61,131 bases of DNA from [Chlorobium] sp. 445 (GCA_002763895.1 NSLH01000016.1:1-61131), one strand, 5' to 3'. Positions 38,340 to 48,942 are shown, counted from the first letter of the stretch. A program made the numbers and translations. Notes: generated by a model not told the origin, from the letters alone.

Positions 38340-39071
38340 TCAATACCGATCGAGCGAGAACTTTTCGCCCAAGTAGAGTTTTCGAGCTTCTTCGTCTTCG
38401 GCAAGTTCTCGTGCCGTGCCTTGCTTAAGAATTGTGCCGTCATACATCAGGTACGCTCGGTCAGTAATAGAGAGCGTCTCATGCACATTGTGGTCTGTAA
38501 TCAAGACGCCGATGTTACGCTGCTTAAGGTCAGCAACCGTCTGCTGGATGTCTTCGACTGCAATCGGATCGACACCTGCGAAAGGCTCATCGAGCAAGAT
38601 GAATTTTGGTTCAACTGCAAGTGCACGCGCAATTTCAGTTCTCCGACGCTCTCCGCCCGAGAGTGCATAGCCCGGACTTTTTCTGATGTGTGTGATATTA
38701 AATTCTTCTAAGAGTTTTTCCATCCGTTCTTTTTGTTCCTTTTTCGAAAGGGAAGAAAATTCTAAGATACCCAGAATATTTTCTTCCACTGTTAATTTTC
38801 GGAACACCGAAGGCTCTTGGGGTAAATATCCAATACCCAAGCGCGCTCTTTTATACATCGGCTCTTTGGTAATATCTCTGCCATCTAAGAAAACTTTCCC
38901 ACCATCCGGTTTAATAAAGCCAACGAACATGTAAAATGTCGTCGTTTTCCCTGCTCCATTTGGTCCGAGCAGCCCCACGATTTCGCCTTGATGGACTTCG
39001 ATCGAGGAATTTTTCACGACCGCTCGACCTTTGTAGACTTTTTTTAGTCCCGATGAGTTTAGCTTTGACAT
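38340..39071 (-). CDS. lptB: Lipopolysaccharide export ATPase LptB
   Basis: 243-residue ABC ATPase of the Lpt machine that moves lipopolysaccharide to the outer membrane. It has Walker [10 protein letters not shown], signature L-S-G-G-E-R-R-R, Walker [14 protein letters not shown], and H-switch T-D-H-N-V-H-E-T, the particular wording of LptB. It lies 279 bases upstream of siaA on the same strand. It is unlikely to serve the importer at 24551-26525. Confidence 0.95.
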   Translation of the reverse strand: MSKLNSSGLKKVYKGRAVVKNSSIEVHQGEIVGLLGPNGAGKTTTFYMFVGFIKPDGGKVFLDGRDITKEPMYKRARLGIGYLPQEPSVFRKLTVEENILGILEFSSLSKKEQKERMEKLLEEFNITHIRKSPGYALSGGERRRTEIARALAVEPKFILLDEPFAGVDPIAVEDIQQTVADLKQRNIGVLITDHNVHETLSITDRAYLMYDGTILKQGTARELAEDEEARKLYLGEKFSLDRY

Positions 39072-39457
39072 ACTTGCGTAATTTCTTTGTGTAATTTCTT
39101 TATGTTTGTTTCAGACTTGTCTGCATTCAGGCGCTGCAGAGAGCCTCGCACTTTAGTCGTTCTGATGACTTCATGCTATTTTCCTCGGCATCCTTGCTAC
39201 TGAAGGGTAACAGAGTTTTTTCAGATGTGCCCGCTATGCCTGTTCTGCTTGGCTCTACGCGGATTGTCTTTCTTTGTTTGCAGACCTTTAGGTTTTCCGT
39301 TCTAAAATCTTTAAACTTATACAATACGTTTTTTTAGATAGCCTATCTTATGCTTTTCGTCACAGCCAAAGCCAATGAGGTTAAGTAATTTACAAAAAAG
39401 GCTTAGCACACTTTCTCAGTGTTCTCAGTTTATGTTTTCGGAGTTTGAAAGTTTCAT
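39072..39457. other. Intergenic stretch, 386 bases, without a gene
   Basis: Divergent gap between lptB and the carbonic-anhydrase-like gene. Apart from a short tandem repeat at 39078-39103 I see no hairpin with a T tail, no tRNA shape and no credible reading frame. Confidence 0.5.
39078..39103. repeat. Two tandem 13-base repeats before lptB
   Basis: GTAATTTCTTTGT is followed at once by GTAATTTCTTTAT. The pair lies 7 bases upstream of the lptB start, in its leader. It may be chance. Confidence 0.5.
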
Positions 39458-40030
39458 ATGCCTAAGCTAATACCTTACAATGGGTACTTTCCCACGGTTC
39501 ACGAAAGCGTCTTTCTCTGCGAGGGTGTGATCATCGTCGGTGATGTTGTCATTGGGCAAGATAGCAGTATCTGGTTTAACTCCGTGATACGTGGTGATGT
39601 GTGCTCTATCCGAATTGGCGAGCGTACGAATATCCAAGACAACTCTACGCTTCATGTTACGCACGATACAGGTCCGCTTCACATTGGCAATGATGTAACA
39701 ATTGGACATGGCGCGACATTACATGCCTGTACGATTCACGACTCGGCTCTGATTGGCATGGGTGCTGTGCTACTCGATGATTGCGTGGTGGAGTCAAACA
39801 GCATGGTCGCGGCAGGTGCCGTCGTTCGCCCGGGTTTTGTTGTGCCCTCAGGAATGTTAGTTGCAGGTGTGCCTGCAAAAGTTGTGCGTGCACTTACCTC
39901 AGAAGAGCACCGTCAAATTTTGGAATCGCCAAAGAACTACTTGCGCTATGTTCAGACATATCGTCAAAGCAACGTGTCGTTTCAAGTCAGCACGCCATTT
40001 TCAGTTCCACATGACCCAAAAGATTTTTAG
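39458..40030 (+). CDS. Gamma carbonic anhydrase-family protein (left-handed beta-helix)
   Basis: 190-residue hexapeptide-repeat protein. Strand repeats run from about residue 20 to 150, and the three zinc histidines are visible in T-L-H-V-T-H-D and I-G-H-G-A-T-L-H. The short form lacking the extra acidic loop resembles YrdA/PaaY-type members, so enzyme activity as carbonic anhydrase is uncertain. It is followed 28 bases later by the MBL-fold gene. Confidence 0.88.
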   Translation: MPKLIPYNGYFPTVHESVFLCEGVIIVGDVVIGQDSSIWFNSVIRGDVCSIRIGERTNIQDNSTLHVTHDTGPLHIGNDVTIGHGATLHACTIHDSALIGMGAVLLDDCVVESNSMVAAGAVVRPGFVVPSGMLVAGVPAKVVRALTSEEHRQILESPKNYLRYVQTYRQSNVSFQVSTPFSVPHDPKDF

Positions 40031-40058
40031 ATTCACGCACTCTTGAAAGGACTGTTCC

Positions 40059-41441
40059 ATGAGCCAGACTATCAAAGCACCACAGCGAATCTCAAGTAAT
40101 TTTTATTCATTCGGCAATGGGGTCTATCGTGTCAGCGGCTCTGAGATGGCACTCTGCGCATACCTAGTAGAAACTTCTGCTGGTCTGATTCAAGTCAATA
40201 CGATACCTGAACTCTTCAAGACTTATTTTCCACATCTCAAAAAACTCCCAGTTGCCTCCGTCGTTACGGCACCTGTAGTTAATCAATTAGGCGATACGCA
40301 AACCGGCTACGAATTTGAACTCTGGACAGCACGCTTTCTTGACTTTGCTAAGCCACACCGCCTGAAGTTTGTCGGTGAAGAAGCGCATCTGAAAACACTT
40401 TACAGTCGTCTTGAGCTTACCATGAACGGCGATTTTGTGCATGATGAATTTGGCAACAAGCAAGCTAAGTTCGTTGCGCGGCGCTGGGTTGATGAAGTCT
40501 TTGAGTGGCAACCTACACTCAACGGCTATTCAATTGGGCAGGTCACGATTGACACGTCTAATCCTGAGAGCGTTAAAATTTTCGACAAAAACAAACTTGT
40601 CTTTGATAGCGCGCAATATCCTGTTAGCATTGGCGCTTCAACTGGTGCGCTGTATGTCGATATGTTGCTCTCACAAGTCGAGCCGTTTCAGTTTGACCCC
40701 AATCGTCTGGGGCTCATCGTAGGTGGCAATGGCATCGGCACGAAACCCGGCGTAACGAGCAATTTTATTGTGTTTTTTGCTGACCGTTTAATATGGATTG
40801 ATCCACCAGCTCGGGTCTATGAAAAAGCCGCTCTGCTTGGAATCAATACCGATTATCTTACGGATGTGATGATCACGCACTGCCATGAAGATCATATTGA
40901 GGGCTTTAGCGGCTTGATGCAGCGAAAAATAGATCGCAAAGAACGTCTCTCGCTTCTAAGCACACCGCCTGTGTATGAACAACTCAAAAGCATCTTCAAT
41001 CCTTTTTTTGGCGATATCAGCGCGCATATTGATTTTTACGATCTCAACAATCGCGACATGTTTGAGAATTTTCATGGCTGCTGCATCAGCATTCGTGATA
41101 ATTATCATCCGATTCCCACGTTTGGCTTAAAACTCTCTTACAACGGTCGCACAATTGGCATCTCAGGCGATATTCTCTACTCACGCCGTTTGATTAATGC
41201 TCGCTTGCAAAACGGCTCTATAGACAAAGCGCAATACGACAAGCTCTCACCAGAGTGGTTTAGTGATTGTGAGCTCTTGCTGCACGACACCACTCTCTCA
41301 CGTGACCCTGTACATACCGACTTGGAAGATTTGGAGGAGCTGGCACAAGAAATTCCACATGTCAAAACTTATGGCTACCACTTTGGCATCCGCTTTGAAT
41401 CGGCTTGTGTTACGCCTACGCAATTTGGTGATAGATTCTAA
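40059..41441 (+). CDS. MBL-fold metallohydrolase with a long N-terminal domain
   Basis: 460 residues. The metallo-beta-lactamase part starts near residue 220, with G-G-N-G-I-G-T-K-P-G, the metal motif T-H-C-H-E-D-H at about 270-277, I-S-G-D-I at about 370 and L-L-H-D-T-T-L. Residues 1-215 form a region I do not recognise, with a repeated hydrophobic pattern that may be a degenerate copy of the fold. An RBS-like AAAGGA lies before the ATG. Substrate unknown. Confidence 0.75.
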   Translation: MSQTIKAPQRISSNFYSFGNGVYRVSGSEMALCAYLVETSAGLIQVNTIPELFKTYFPHLKKLPVASVVTAPVVNQLGDTQTGYEFELWTARFLDFAKPHRLKFVGEEAHLKTLYSRLELTMNGDFVHDEFGNKQAKFVARRWVDEVFEWQPTLNGYSIGQVTIDTSNPESVKIFDKNKLVFDSAQYPVSIGASTGALYVDMLLSQVEPFQFDPNRLGLIVGGNGIGTKPGVTSNFIVFFADRLIWIDPPARVYEKAALLGINTDYLTDVMITHCHEDHIEGFSGLMQRKIDRKERLSLLSTPPVYEQLKSIFNPFFGDISAHIDFYDLNNRDMFENFHGCCISIRDNYHPIPTFGLKLSYNGRTIGISGDILYSRRLINARLQNGSIDKAQYDKLSPEWFSDCELLLHDTTLSRDPVHTDLEDLEELAQEIPHVKTYGYHFGIRFESACVTPTQFGDRF

Positions 41442-41587
41442 GACCTCTCCACACCTTTTGCTGCAAATCAGCCAAATCGTCTTTTTTTACTTACAGCGAT
41501 ACAGGCTTACTTCAGTTTTTCCAATTCCAGTAGTGTATTTTCATAGTAGGTCAATAGACCAGTTGTTCAACTTTAACCTTTACTGTT

Positions 41588-41878
41588 ATGACTAAGTTTG
41601 GTGATATTTTGCGCTCAAAGAAGCTTAAAATTCAAGCCGTGAGCGAACTGACAGGCTTGTCAGAAAGCTATCTGAACGAGTTAGTCAATCGTTCCACTGA
41701 TAGCCTGACCGTCAAAGAAGCGGTTGCGCTGGCACACGCCGTTGGCATGAGCGCCGATGAGTTTATGAAGGAAGTCAAGCCATCGCTGATTAAGACACCA
41801 CCGCCGCTCAAATCGCAACTTGGTAGCAGTGATAAGCCACGCCGTATTCAAGAGCTCTCGAAGCCTTCGTCGCAGTAA
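41588..41878 (+). CDS. Small XRE-family DNA-binding regulator
   Basis: 96 residues. Residues 3-60 form a Cro/C1-type helix-turn-helix with V-S-E-L-T-G-L-S-E-S-Y-L-N-E-L as the turn and recognition helix. The C-terminal third is a Pro/Ser/Lys-rich tail. Target unknown; it may regulate the downstream gene at 41992. Confidence 0.8.
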   Translation: MTKFGDILRSKKLKIQAVSELTGLSESYLNELVNRSTDSLTVKEAVALAHAVGMSADEFMKEVKPSLIKTPPPLKSQLGSSDKPRRIQELSKPSSQ

Positions 41879-41991
41879 CGGATTTGAATCGGGCTTGTGT
41901 TCTGGCTCTTGAGGGCGATGGAACATTTGAATGACGATTGATGTTTTTCACCGAAATTTTTGTTAATCCAATCTACGAAGGAGTGCGCGAT

Positions 41992-42963
41992 ATGGATCCC
42001 AAAAATCAAAAAATTTTGCTGGCTGTTGCCCTAGTCTATATTCTCTCGCAGGTTATTCTTTTCTCCACCGTTGGCAAAGACCTTGAGCTGATTTTGCTCT
42101 CGCTTGGCATTTTCCTTGCTATTGTCGTCGGGGTGTTTGCAATTGACTTCGCCAATCTTCAAATTGGTCGCCCGATTGTGGAGAGCGTCTCCATGCGTCG
42201 CGCACGCCTCTCTCGCGAAGCTAAAGAGCAGATGCTCAAAGACGGCTACAAGATTGATGATGAATTTCTGCATCCCAAGCGGTTTACCCTGTACAGCAAA
42301 CCTACGCTGCGGCCTGCTGACGCTTCAGATAGTACATCATCTGCTGCGTCTGCGACACCGGCAAGCACCGCATCCACAGAGGAACTGACGCCACTTGAGA
42401 AGTTCGAAAAAGCCTTGATAGGTCAGGCGCCAATGTTCGGCGGCTTAGAAAAACTGCGTGAGACGGTCAACGCAATGGAAGACACACGTCTTGAATTGAT
42501 GCTCAAACGTATGGGGTATAAGGAAATCACGGTGCAACAGGTTCGTCTTACGATTGATGCCCTAATTGCTAAATCTCATGCGCCTCAAGAGCCTCAGACT
42601 ATGGGCACAGAAGGCAACTATCGTCCTAAGATTACGTTAGATACTGTCGGTTTTTATGACTATATCAAGCGGTGTATGAGCGGCAATGACCAAGAGTCGC
42701 TGCGTCAAGGTCCACCGCCAATCACAGGCATGGAACTGCTCGCGCAGATTTCACTCTCGCAAGATGGTCAGGTCTCCACGCGGGCGATGGCACGCATGCG
42801 TGGCGTACGCCATGGTGGTGGGCTCAAAAAGTGCAATCGTTGTCAATTCTATGATGCCACAAACTCTCTTTGCAATGCGATTGCTCTGCCCGTTGAACCT
42901 ACGGATGTCTGCGACAACTGGACAGCCAGTGTAGCATATCGAGAATTTGAAATTCGGCGCTAA
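41992..42963 (+). CDS. Membrane protein with a C-terminal HiPIP-like cysteine cluster
   Basis: 323 residues. Two membrane helices (about 6-26 and 32-52) are followed by a Ser/Thr/Ala-rich linker (about 110-130), a helical middle part, and a C-terminal block C-x2-C-x9-C-x12-C-x2-W (in C-N-R-C-Q-F-Y and V-C-D-N-W). This spacing resembles high-potential iron-sulfur proteins but lies on the cytoplasmic side if both helices insert as a hairpin; a zinc site is equally possible. ATG 41992 is chosen because AAGGAG lies eight bases upstream; the earlier start 41941 lacks one. Function unknown. Confidence 0.7.
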   Translation: MDPKNQKILLAVALVYILSQVILFSTVGKDLELILLSLGIFLAIVVGVFAIDFANLQIGRPIVESVSMRRARLSREAKEQMLKDGYKIDDEFLHPKRFTLYSKPTLRPADASDSTSSAASATPASTASTEELTPLEKFEKALIGQAPMFGGLEKLRETVNAMEDTRLELMLKRMGYKEITVQQVRLTIDALIAKSHAPQEPQTMGTEGNYRPKITLDTVGFYDYIKRCMSGNDQESLRQGPPPITGMELLAQISLSQDGQVSTRAMARMRGVRHGGGLKKCNRCQFYDATNSLCNAIALPVEPTDVCDNWTASVAYREFEIRR

Positions 42964-42965
42964 CC

Positions 42966-43774
42966 GTGCGCGAAACATTTGTTCTCAGCAAGGCACGATT
43001 AAAACTCTACGCTCGGCTTCGCGACAAGAAAATCCGCGATACCGAGCGTCTCTTTTTAGCTGAAGGCGAGCGCGTTGTAAAACAACTTCTTAGCGCACTT
43101 CCTCACCCCGATATGCTTCTTGCCTTGCTCTTCAAAGGCGACTCTTCGGGGCCATCCAATTTGGCTTCTTTATATCCTGAAAAGCAGTTTTTTCTTCCCC
43201 TCAAAGCATTTGAAAAATTGCTGATGCTGAGGAACCACAAAGCGTGATGGCAATTTTTAAGCAACCGCACAGTACATTGAGCGATGTAATAGACGCGCAA
43301 CATTCTGCTCACCCTTCCTTGCTACTTGCACTCGACGGCGTGCAAGATGCTGGCAATGTCGGCACCCTGCTGCGCACCGCCGCTTGGTTTAACGCCAGTG
43401 CTGTGATTAGCAACACTCACAGCGCTGATTTCTTCAATCCTAAAGTCGTACGAGCCAGTGCTGGTAGCCTTTTTTCATTGCCCCTTATTCGCAGTACCGA
43501 TTTTCTCAATGACCTTCTTACGCTCAAACAAGCAGGTTTTACCTTCTACGCCACAGCGCTAAGCGGCACACCACTCTCTTCGGTTAAGTTTGCGTCTAAA
43601 AGTCTTGTTATTGTGGGCAGTGAAGCCTTTGGCATTTCTCAAAATGTCATGGCTCTTGCAGATGAGACGCTTTGCATTCGTGGCAATACCAAAGCCGTTG
43701 AATCGCTCAACGCTGCAGTTGCCGCTGGCATTGTTCTCCACACCGTTTCTTCTGCTTTGAAATTGGTTGAATAG
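42966..43774 (+). CDS. SpoU/TrmH-family RNA 2'-O-methyltransferase (frameshifted)
   Basis: SAM-dependent methyltransferase with a knotted fold acting on rRNA or tRNA. The N-terminal substrate-binding part has F-L-A-E-G-E-R-V-V; after the break come [20 protein letters not shown] and [11 protein letters not shown], the three SpoU motifs. Adding one A to the run 43213-43217 gives [14 protein letters not shown] and about 269 residues. A GTG start at 42966 follows the previous stop by two bases. RNA target cannot be told. Confidence 0.88.
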
Positions 43775-43842
43775 CTTTGCACATTTTGACTTGCCTGCAT
43801 TTGAGTTTGCCTTCCTTTTCTTCATCGACTATCGCACTAGCA

Positions 43843-45717
43843 TTACTGATAGCCTTTGGCTTGCAACGCAAACAATTCAGCATAGCGACCGTTTTTGTGT
43901 AGCAGTTCTTGATGCGACCCAAGTTCCAACAGTTCGCCTTTTTCCATCACCAAAATTCTATCTGCCATACGCACGGTTGAAAAGCGATGTGAAATTAGCA
44001 CTGCGGTTTTGCCTTGTGTTAGTTCGGCGAAGCGTTGAAAGACTTCATATTCGGCGCGTGCATCCAGTGCGGCAGTTGGTTCATCCAAGATGAGCACATC
44101 TGCTTGACGCATATAGGCGCGTGCCAGCGCAATTTTTTGCCACTCACCGCCTGAGAGTTCGACGCCGTCTGCAAAGCGCTTGCCAATCATTTGCGCATAT
44201 TGCTTTGGTAAGTTTTCAATGACGGATTTTGCTAAACTGCGTTCTGCTGCATGTTCCACCCGAAGCATATCGTTACGCGCATCAATTTCACCTATCGCCA
44301 CATTTGTTGCAGCAGTCATCTGATAGCGAATAAAATCCTGAAAGATTACACCGATGCGACGGCGCAGCGCTTCTGGATCGAACTCGCGTAGATCAATGCC
44401 ATCGAGCAAAATGCGCCCTTCTGTGGGGTCGTAGAGACGCGCGAGCAATTTGGTGAGCGTGGTTTTGCCGGCACCGTTTTCGCCTACAAGCGCCAATTTT
44501 TCGCCTGCATGCAGCGTGAAGGACACATGCCGCACCGCCCACTGCTCCGAGCGTGGGTACTTAAACCCGACATTCTCAAATACAAACCCCTTTTGAATTG
44601 GTTTTGGAACAGGCTTTGGATGTTGTGGTGCTCTAATTGTGGGTTTGAGTTCAAAGAAATCGAATAGGTCTTTGAGGTAAAGTGCGCCTTCGACAAGGCT
44701 TGGGAAGCGCAGAAAAATGCCTTCCATCAGTGCGCGAGTATTAGCAAATGCCCCTGAAAAATAAGCAAGATCGCCGAGTGTAATCTTGCCAGTTGCCGCA
44801 TCCATGGCAATTGGCAGATATGCACCGAAATAGGCTGCATTGCCAATTGTCGCAAAGAGACCTCCCCAAATGGCGCGCCGTGTAGCCAGCGATTTATTTT
44901 CGTGGTAAAACTTTTCGGAGAGTTCTTTGAATCTTGTAATGAGAAATTCTGACAGCCCAAACACTTTAACTTCTTTTGCGGTCTCATCACTTGCACCGAT
45001 GTAACGCAGGTAATCTAACTCACGGCGCTCCGGTGTGCGCGCATACATCATTGAATAACTTTGCCCGTTGAAGTGCGATTCACCTAAAAACGCTGGCACA
45101 AGCGCCACTGCCAGCAACACAATCAGATATGGCTTAAATGCAATCAATCCTGCAGCTAAGACGATGATAGTTATAGCCTGCTGCGCTTGTCCTAAGGCTT
45201 CTGCCATTAAGGCGATTCGATTGCCTGTTTGCTGGCGTGCTCGTTCGAGTTTGTTGTAGAACTCCGCATCTTCAAATTTTTCAAGGTCAAGCGCTGCAGC
45301 ATGTTGCATGATTTTGAGCGAGGTGTCGTTTGCAACTTTATCGCCCAGCAGACTATTAACCCAAGCATTTGCCCGCGCCAGTGCATCAGTCAATACTGCT
45401 ACAACAAACTGCATTGCAATCCATAGCGCAAGCCTCTCAAAATTTTTTGCATCTGGCGCTTGAGTGAGATTTACAACTTCATCGGTTATCAGTTTTGCCG
45501 TATAGAGCCACGCTAGCGGCAAGGCGGCACGAACGATGCGAATCAGTACATCTGCAATCATCATCGTAGGACTCACTTGCCAGACCAAGCCAAGAAATCT
45601 GGGCAAGTATTTGAGTGCCGCAAAACTTTCTTTGAGCGATAGTGAGGTCTTTGCACTGTCAATTGGCTTTTGCGGCAGCACACCAAGTCGAACGAGTATT
45701 GATGAGAAAATCGACAT
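43843..45717 (-). CDS. ABC exporter, fused permease and ATPase
   Basis: 624 residues. Six membrane helices (about 45-330) are followed by an ATPase with V-G-E-N-G-A-G-K-T-T, a Q-loop in V-I-F-Q-D-F, the signature E-L-S-G-G-E-W-Q-K, Walker B V-L-I-L-D-E-P-T-A-A-L-D and the switch His in I-S-H-R-F-S-T. The signature with E-W-Q-K is common in bacteriocin- or lipid-type exporters. Works as a dimer. Substrate unknown; no partner gene adjacent. Confidence 0.9.
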   Translation of the reverse strand: MSIFSSILVRLGVLPQKPIDSAKTSLSLKESFAALKYLPRFLGLVWQVSPTMMIADVLIRIVRAALPLAWLYTAKLITDEVVNLTQAPDAKNFERLALWIAMQFVVAVLTDALARANAWVNSLLGDKVANDTSLKIMQHAAALDLEKFEDAEFYNKLERARQQTGNRIALMAEALGQAQQAITIIVLAAGLIAFKPYLIVLLAVALVPAFLGESHFNGQSYSMMYARTPERRELDYLRYIGASDETAKEVKVFGLSEFLITRFKELSEKFYHENKSLATRRAIWGGLFATIGNAAYFGAYLPIAMDAATGKITLGDLAYFSGAFANTRALMEGIFLRFPSLVEGALYLKDLFDFFELKPTIRAPQHPKPVPKPIQKGFVFENVGFKYPRSEQWAVRHVSFTLHAGEKLALVGENGAGKTTLTKLLARLYDPTEGRILLDGIDLREFDPEALRRRIGVIFQDFIRYQMTAATNVAIGEIDARNDMLRVEHAAERSLAKSVIENLPKQYAQMIGKRFADGVELSGGEWQKIALARAYMRQADVLILDEPTAALDARAEYEVFQRFAELTQGKTAVLISHRFSTVRMADRILVMEKGELLELGSHQELLHKNGRYAELFALQAKGYQ

Positions 45718-45739
45718 TGTTTAGATAGCTCACATTAAA

Positions 45740-45776
45740 AAAGGCAACGTGCAGGGGCGCCGTTGCCTTTTCTTTC
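45740..45776 (-). terminator. Hairpin terminator after the BNR propeller gene
   Basis: AAAGGCAACG (45740-45749) pairs with CGTTGCCTTT (45761-45770) around an 11-base loop. A and T tails on both sides allow either direction; on the minus strand it closes the gene ending at 45808, before the exporter gene. Confidence 0.75.
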
Positions 45777-45807
45777 AAGTGTCATTTGCTAAGCGCACCT
45801 TGCTCCA

Positions 45808-48800
45808 CTAATTACTTCCTACCGCACTTGGCGCTTTCTGTTTAATCAGCACGCTCGGCACAGATTTTTGTCTGACAAGTTCATTGAACATAGGCACATC
45901 TTTTTCGAGCAGTGTTTTCAGGGCTGAAAGTTCTTGATCGATTTGGCGCGTGAGTTCATTGCGCACGAGCAGCATTTGGTCGGTCGGTCGATTATCACCG
46001 CGTCCTGCCAGCGTTGCCAAGGCACTGAGTTTATTATTCAAGCGAATTGGAAAATTCAGCGGGTCTTGGCTGCTTCGGTTTTTAGTCTGATAGAGTGCCT
46101 CCTCAATTTTAGTCAGCTTGCTGACCAATTCTTTTGCCGCTGTGTGAATTTCTTTGTTTTCGTCTTGAGGTAAGCGCTTCACCAGTTGATTGAGCTGCTC
46201 ACGCACATCGCGAATTTGCTTGATGGCTTGGTGCGTCTCGGAGAGTTTATCTCGAGTGCTAATCAAAAACTCGAACTGTTCTTCTAAATCTTTTTGCGAT
46301 GCACTAACTCTTGGGTCTTTAATAATCTCAAAAGTCACTTTTTCTGTTTTACCACCGTAAGCTAGGCGCGCTTCGTATTTGCCTGGCACAGCTTTTGGTC
46401 CTTGTGTGCCGCCCGCCCAGAGCACTAATCCTTCAAACCGCTCTGCATCTGGATAGCGCATATTCCATGTAAATCGGTTTGACCCTGCTTTGGCATTGAG
46501 CCTTTCACTGTTCTCTTTTGCATTGGTTGAAAACGCACGAATCAGCTTGCCATTTGCTTCAAAGATTTCGAGCCTTGCAGGCTTAGTAGAGTCGGGCGTT
46601 TCTTTGAGAAAGAAAGTAAAGAGTACGCCGGCTTGTAAGTTTTCACCGACACCCTTGGGCTGCTTTTCAGGTCGTGAGCCCTCCATACGCACACTCGGAC
46701 GTGGTGTGTAAAGATGCAGGTCTTTCTTTGCAATTTCTGCTGTAAGCTCTCGCAACGGTGAGATGTCGTCAATCAGCCACAGTGAGCGCCCTTGTGTGGC
46801 GACAATCAAATCGCTGTCCTTGATGGTCATGTCCGTAATCGGCACAATTGGCAAGTTGAGCTGAAAGGGTCGCCAGTTCTCGCCATCATCAAACGAGATA
46901 TACACTCCGCTTTCTGTGCCTGCAAACAGCAATCCTTTACGCACAGGGTCGCAGCGCACCACACGCGTAAAATGCTCTTTGTCAATGCCTTTGACAATGC
47001 GCTTCCAAGTTTTGCCGTAATCCGTTGTTTTGTAGATGTATGGCGCAAAGTCGTCGAGCTTGTAGCGTGTTGCGGCAATGTAGGCACTACCTTTTTCATG
47101 TGGGTTGATTTCAATTGAGTTGATCATAGACCATTCAGGTAAGTCTTTTGGCGTTACATTTGTCCAAGTCTTGCCGCCATCGCGCGTGATGTGAATCAAG
47201 CCATCATCCGAGCCGCACCAGATAAGGCCTTTCTCCATGGGCGATTCTGCTGCAGCAAAAATTGTGCAGTAGTATTCCACACTGGTATTGTCTTTCGTGA
47301 TTGGACCGCCTGATGGACCCAGTTTAGTTTTGTCGTTGCGTGTGAGGTCGGGACTAATTGCTTCCCATGATTGTCCTTCGTTCGTGGTTTTGAAGAGCAC
47401 ATTTGATGCCGCATAAAGCGTATTTTGGTCATGCGGTGAAAAGAAAATTGGAAAGTTCCATTGAAAACGGTACTTCATGCCTTCTGCACCATGTCCCATG
47501 GGGTTATCGGGATAGACATTGATAAGCCGACGTTCTTTGGTGCGATGATTGAAACGCTCGAGCAAGCCGCCGTAACTACCGCCATAGACGATGTCGGGGT
47601 CTTTTGGGTCTACGGCGATATGTCCAGATTCGCCACCAGCCGTGATTTCCCAATCGGCTTCTGTAATGGCATAACCTTCGGAGCGATGCCGGATGCGCAG
47701 CGTTGAATTGTCTTGCTGCGCTACATAAATGCGATAGGGAAACACGTTGTCCGTTGTAACACGGTAGAATTGTGCCGTTGGTTGATTGTGGTATGTGGTC
47801 CAGTTTTCGCCGCCGTCGACACTGACTTGTGCGCCGCCATCATCACCGATAATCATGCGGTTTGGGTCGTTTGGGTCAATCCAGAGATCGTGATGATCAC
47901 CATGTGGTGTAGGAATTGTCGTGAAGGTTTTGCCACCATCTTTGGAGCGATGGAATTCGACATTGAGTACATAGACCATATCAGGATTTTTTGTATCAGC
48001 GTAGATGCGTGTGTAGTACCATGCACGCTGACGCAAGTTGCGGTCGCTATTGAGTTTGGCCCACTTTTTGCCACCGTCATCAGAGCGAAAGACACCACCA
48101 TCTTCAGCTTCAACAATTGCCCAGACGCGTTCAGGATTTACAGGTGAGACCGTTACGCCGATAATGCCCAGCGTACCTTTTGGCAACCCTTCATTTCGTG
48201 AGATGTTTTCCCACGTGTCGCCGCCATCGGTTGATTTCCACAGCAGTGAGCCTTCTCCGCCACTCTCAAAGCTATATGGAGTGCGACGCACACGCCATGT
48301 GCTTGCATAGATAATGCGCGGGTTTGATGGGTCAAGTATCAGATCCACCGCTCCAGCGTCATTGCTTACAAACAAAATTTTCTCCCATGTTTTGCCACCA
48401 TCTTTGGAGCGAAATACACCGCGCTCTGGATTCGGACCAAAGGCATGCCCGATTGCCGCTACATAGACCAGGTCAGGGTTTTTGGGGTGAATGCGAATAC
48501 GCGAAATGTGGCGCGTTTCTCGGAGTCCCATGTATTTCCATGTTTTGCCCGCGTCAAGTGATTTCCAGACACCGTAGCCATGCGAGAGATTGCCACGCAG
48601 GGTTTTTTCGCCGCCGCCTACATAGACGACATTGGGGTCTGATTCGCTTACGGCTACTGCACCAATTGAGCCGCCAAAAAATCCGTCAGAGACATTTGTC
48701 CAACTTGCGCCTGCGTCCGTGCTTTTCCAGACACCGCCACCTGTGCCGCCGAAATAAAACACATTGGGTTGCCCTACCACACCTGTTACGGCACACGAGC

Positions 48801-48942
48801 GTCCGCCACGATAGGGTCCAATTGAACGCCACTTTAGTGCATCATAGAGTTTTTCATCTATCGCAACTTGTGCTTGAGCAAATGCCGACGATACAAGCAG
48901 CCAAGCTAAGAAAATTGGCATGCAAAATGAGCGCTTATGCAT
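45808..48942 (-). CDS. Exported BNR/VPS10-type beta-propeller protein
   Basis: 1044 residues with a signal peptide (to about residue 24, A-F-A-Q-A-Q). Asp-box-like repeats (S-x-D-G-G-x-x-W) recur about ten times over residues 60-720, giving two stacked propellers of the sortilin/BNR kind often labelled glycosyl hydrolase. A C-terminal Ig-like part with S-N-R-F-T-W-N-M-R-Y-P and a helical tail (about 920-1030) follow. No sialidase catalytic set is obvious, so an enzyme role is doubtful; ligand binding or protein scaffolding is as likely. Confidence 0.8.
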   Translation of the reverse strand: MHKRSFCMPIFLAWLLVSSAFAQAQVAIDEKLYDALKWRSIGPYRGGRSCAVTGVVGQPNVFYFGGTGGGVWKSTDAGASWTNVSDGFFGGSIGAVAVSESDPNVVYVGGGEKTLRGNLSHGYGVWKSLDAGKTWKYMGLRETRHISRIRIHPKNPDLVYVAAIGHAFGPNPERGVFRSKDGGKTWEKILFVSNDAGAVDLILDPSNPRIIYASTWRVRRTPYSFESGGEGSLLWKSTDGGDTWENISRNEGLPKGTLGIIGVTVSPVNPERVWAIVEAEDGGVFRSDDGGKKWAKLNSDRNLRQRAWYYTRIYADTKNPDMVYVLNVEFHRSKDGGKTFTTIPTPHGDHHDLWIDPNDPNRMIIGDDGGAQVSVDGGENWTTYHNQPTAQFYRVTTDNVFPYRIYVAQQDNSTLRIRHRSEGYAITEADWEITAGGESGHIAVDPKDPDIVYGGSYGGLLERFNHRTKERRLINVYPDNPMGHGAEGMKYRFQWNFPIFFSPHDQNTLYAASNVLFKTTNEGQSWEAISPDLTRNDKTKLGPSGGPITKDNTSVEYYCTIFAAAESPMEKGLIWCGSDDGLIHITRDGGKTWTNVTPKDLPEWSMINSIEINPHEKGSAYIAATRYKLDDFAPYIYKTTDYGKTWKRIVKGIDKEHFTRVVRCDPVRKGLLFAGTESGVYISFDDGENWRPFQLNLPIVPITDMTIKDSDLIVATQGRSLWLIDDISPLRELTAEIAKKDLHLYTPRPSVRMEGSRPEKQPKGVGENLQAGVLFTFFLKETPDSTKPARLEIFEANGKLIRAFSTNAKENSERLNAKAGSNRFTWNMRYPDAERFEGLVLWAGGTQGPKAVPGKYEARLAYGGKTEKVTFEIIKDPRVSASQKDLEEQFEFLISTRDKLSETHQAIKQIRDVREQLNQLVKRLPQDENKEIHTAAKELVSKLTKIEEALYQTKNRSSQDPLNFPIRLNNKLSALATLAGRGDNRPTDQMLLVRNELTRQIDQELSALKTLLEKDVPMFNELVRQKSVPSVLIKQKAPSAVGSN

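Noticed and set aside
39127-39324. Possible small minus-strand gene upstream of lptB
   Set aside because: 65 residues with no known motif, no ribosome site and no sign of selection; looks like chance.
45808-48942. Sialidase
   Set aside because: Asp-box repeats are present but no Arg triad or Tyr/Glu catalytic set could be placed; annotated as a propeller protein only.
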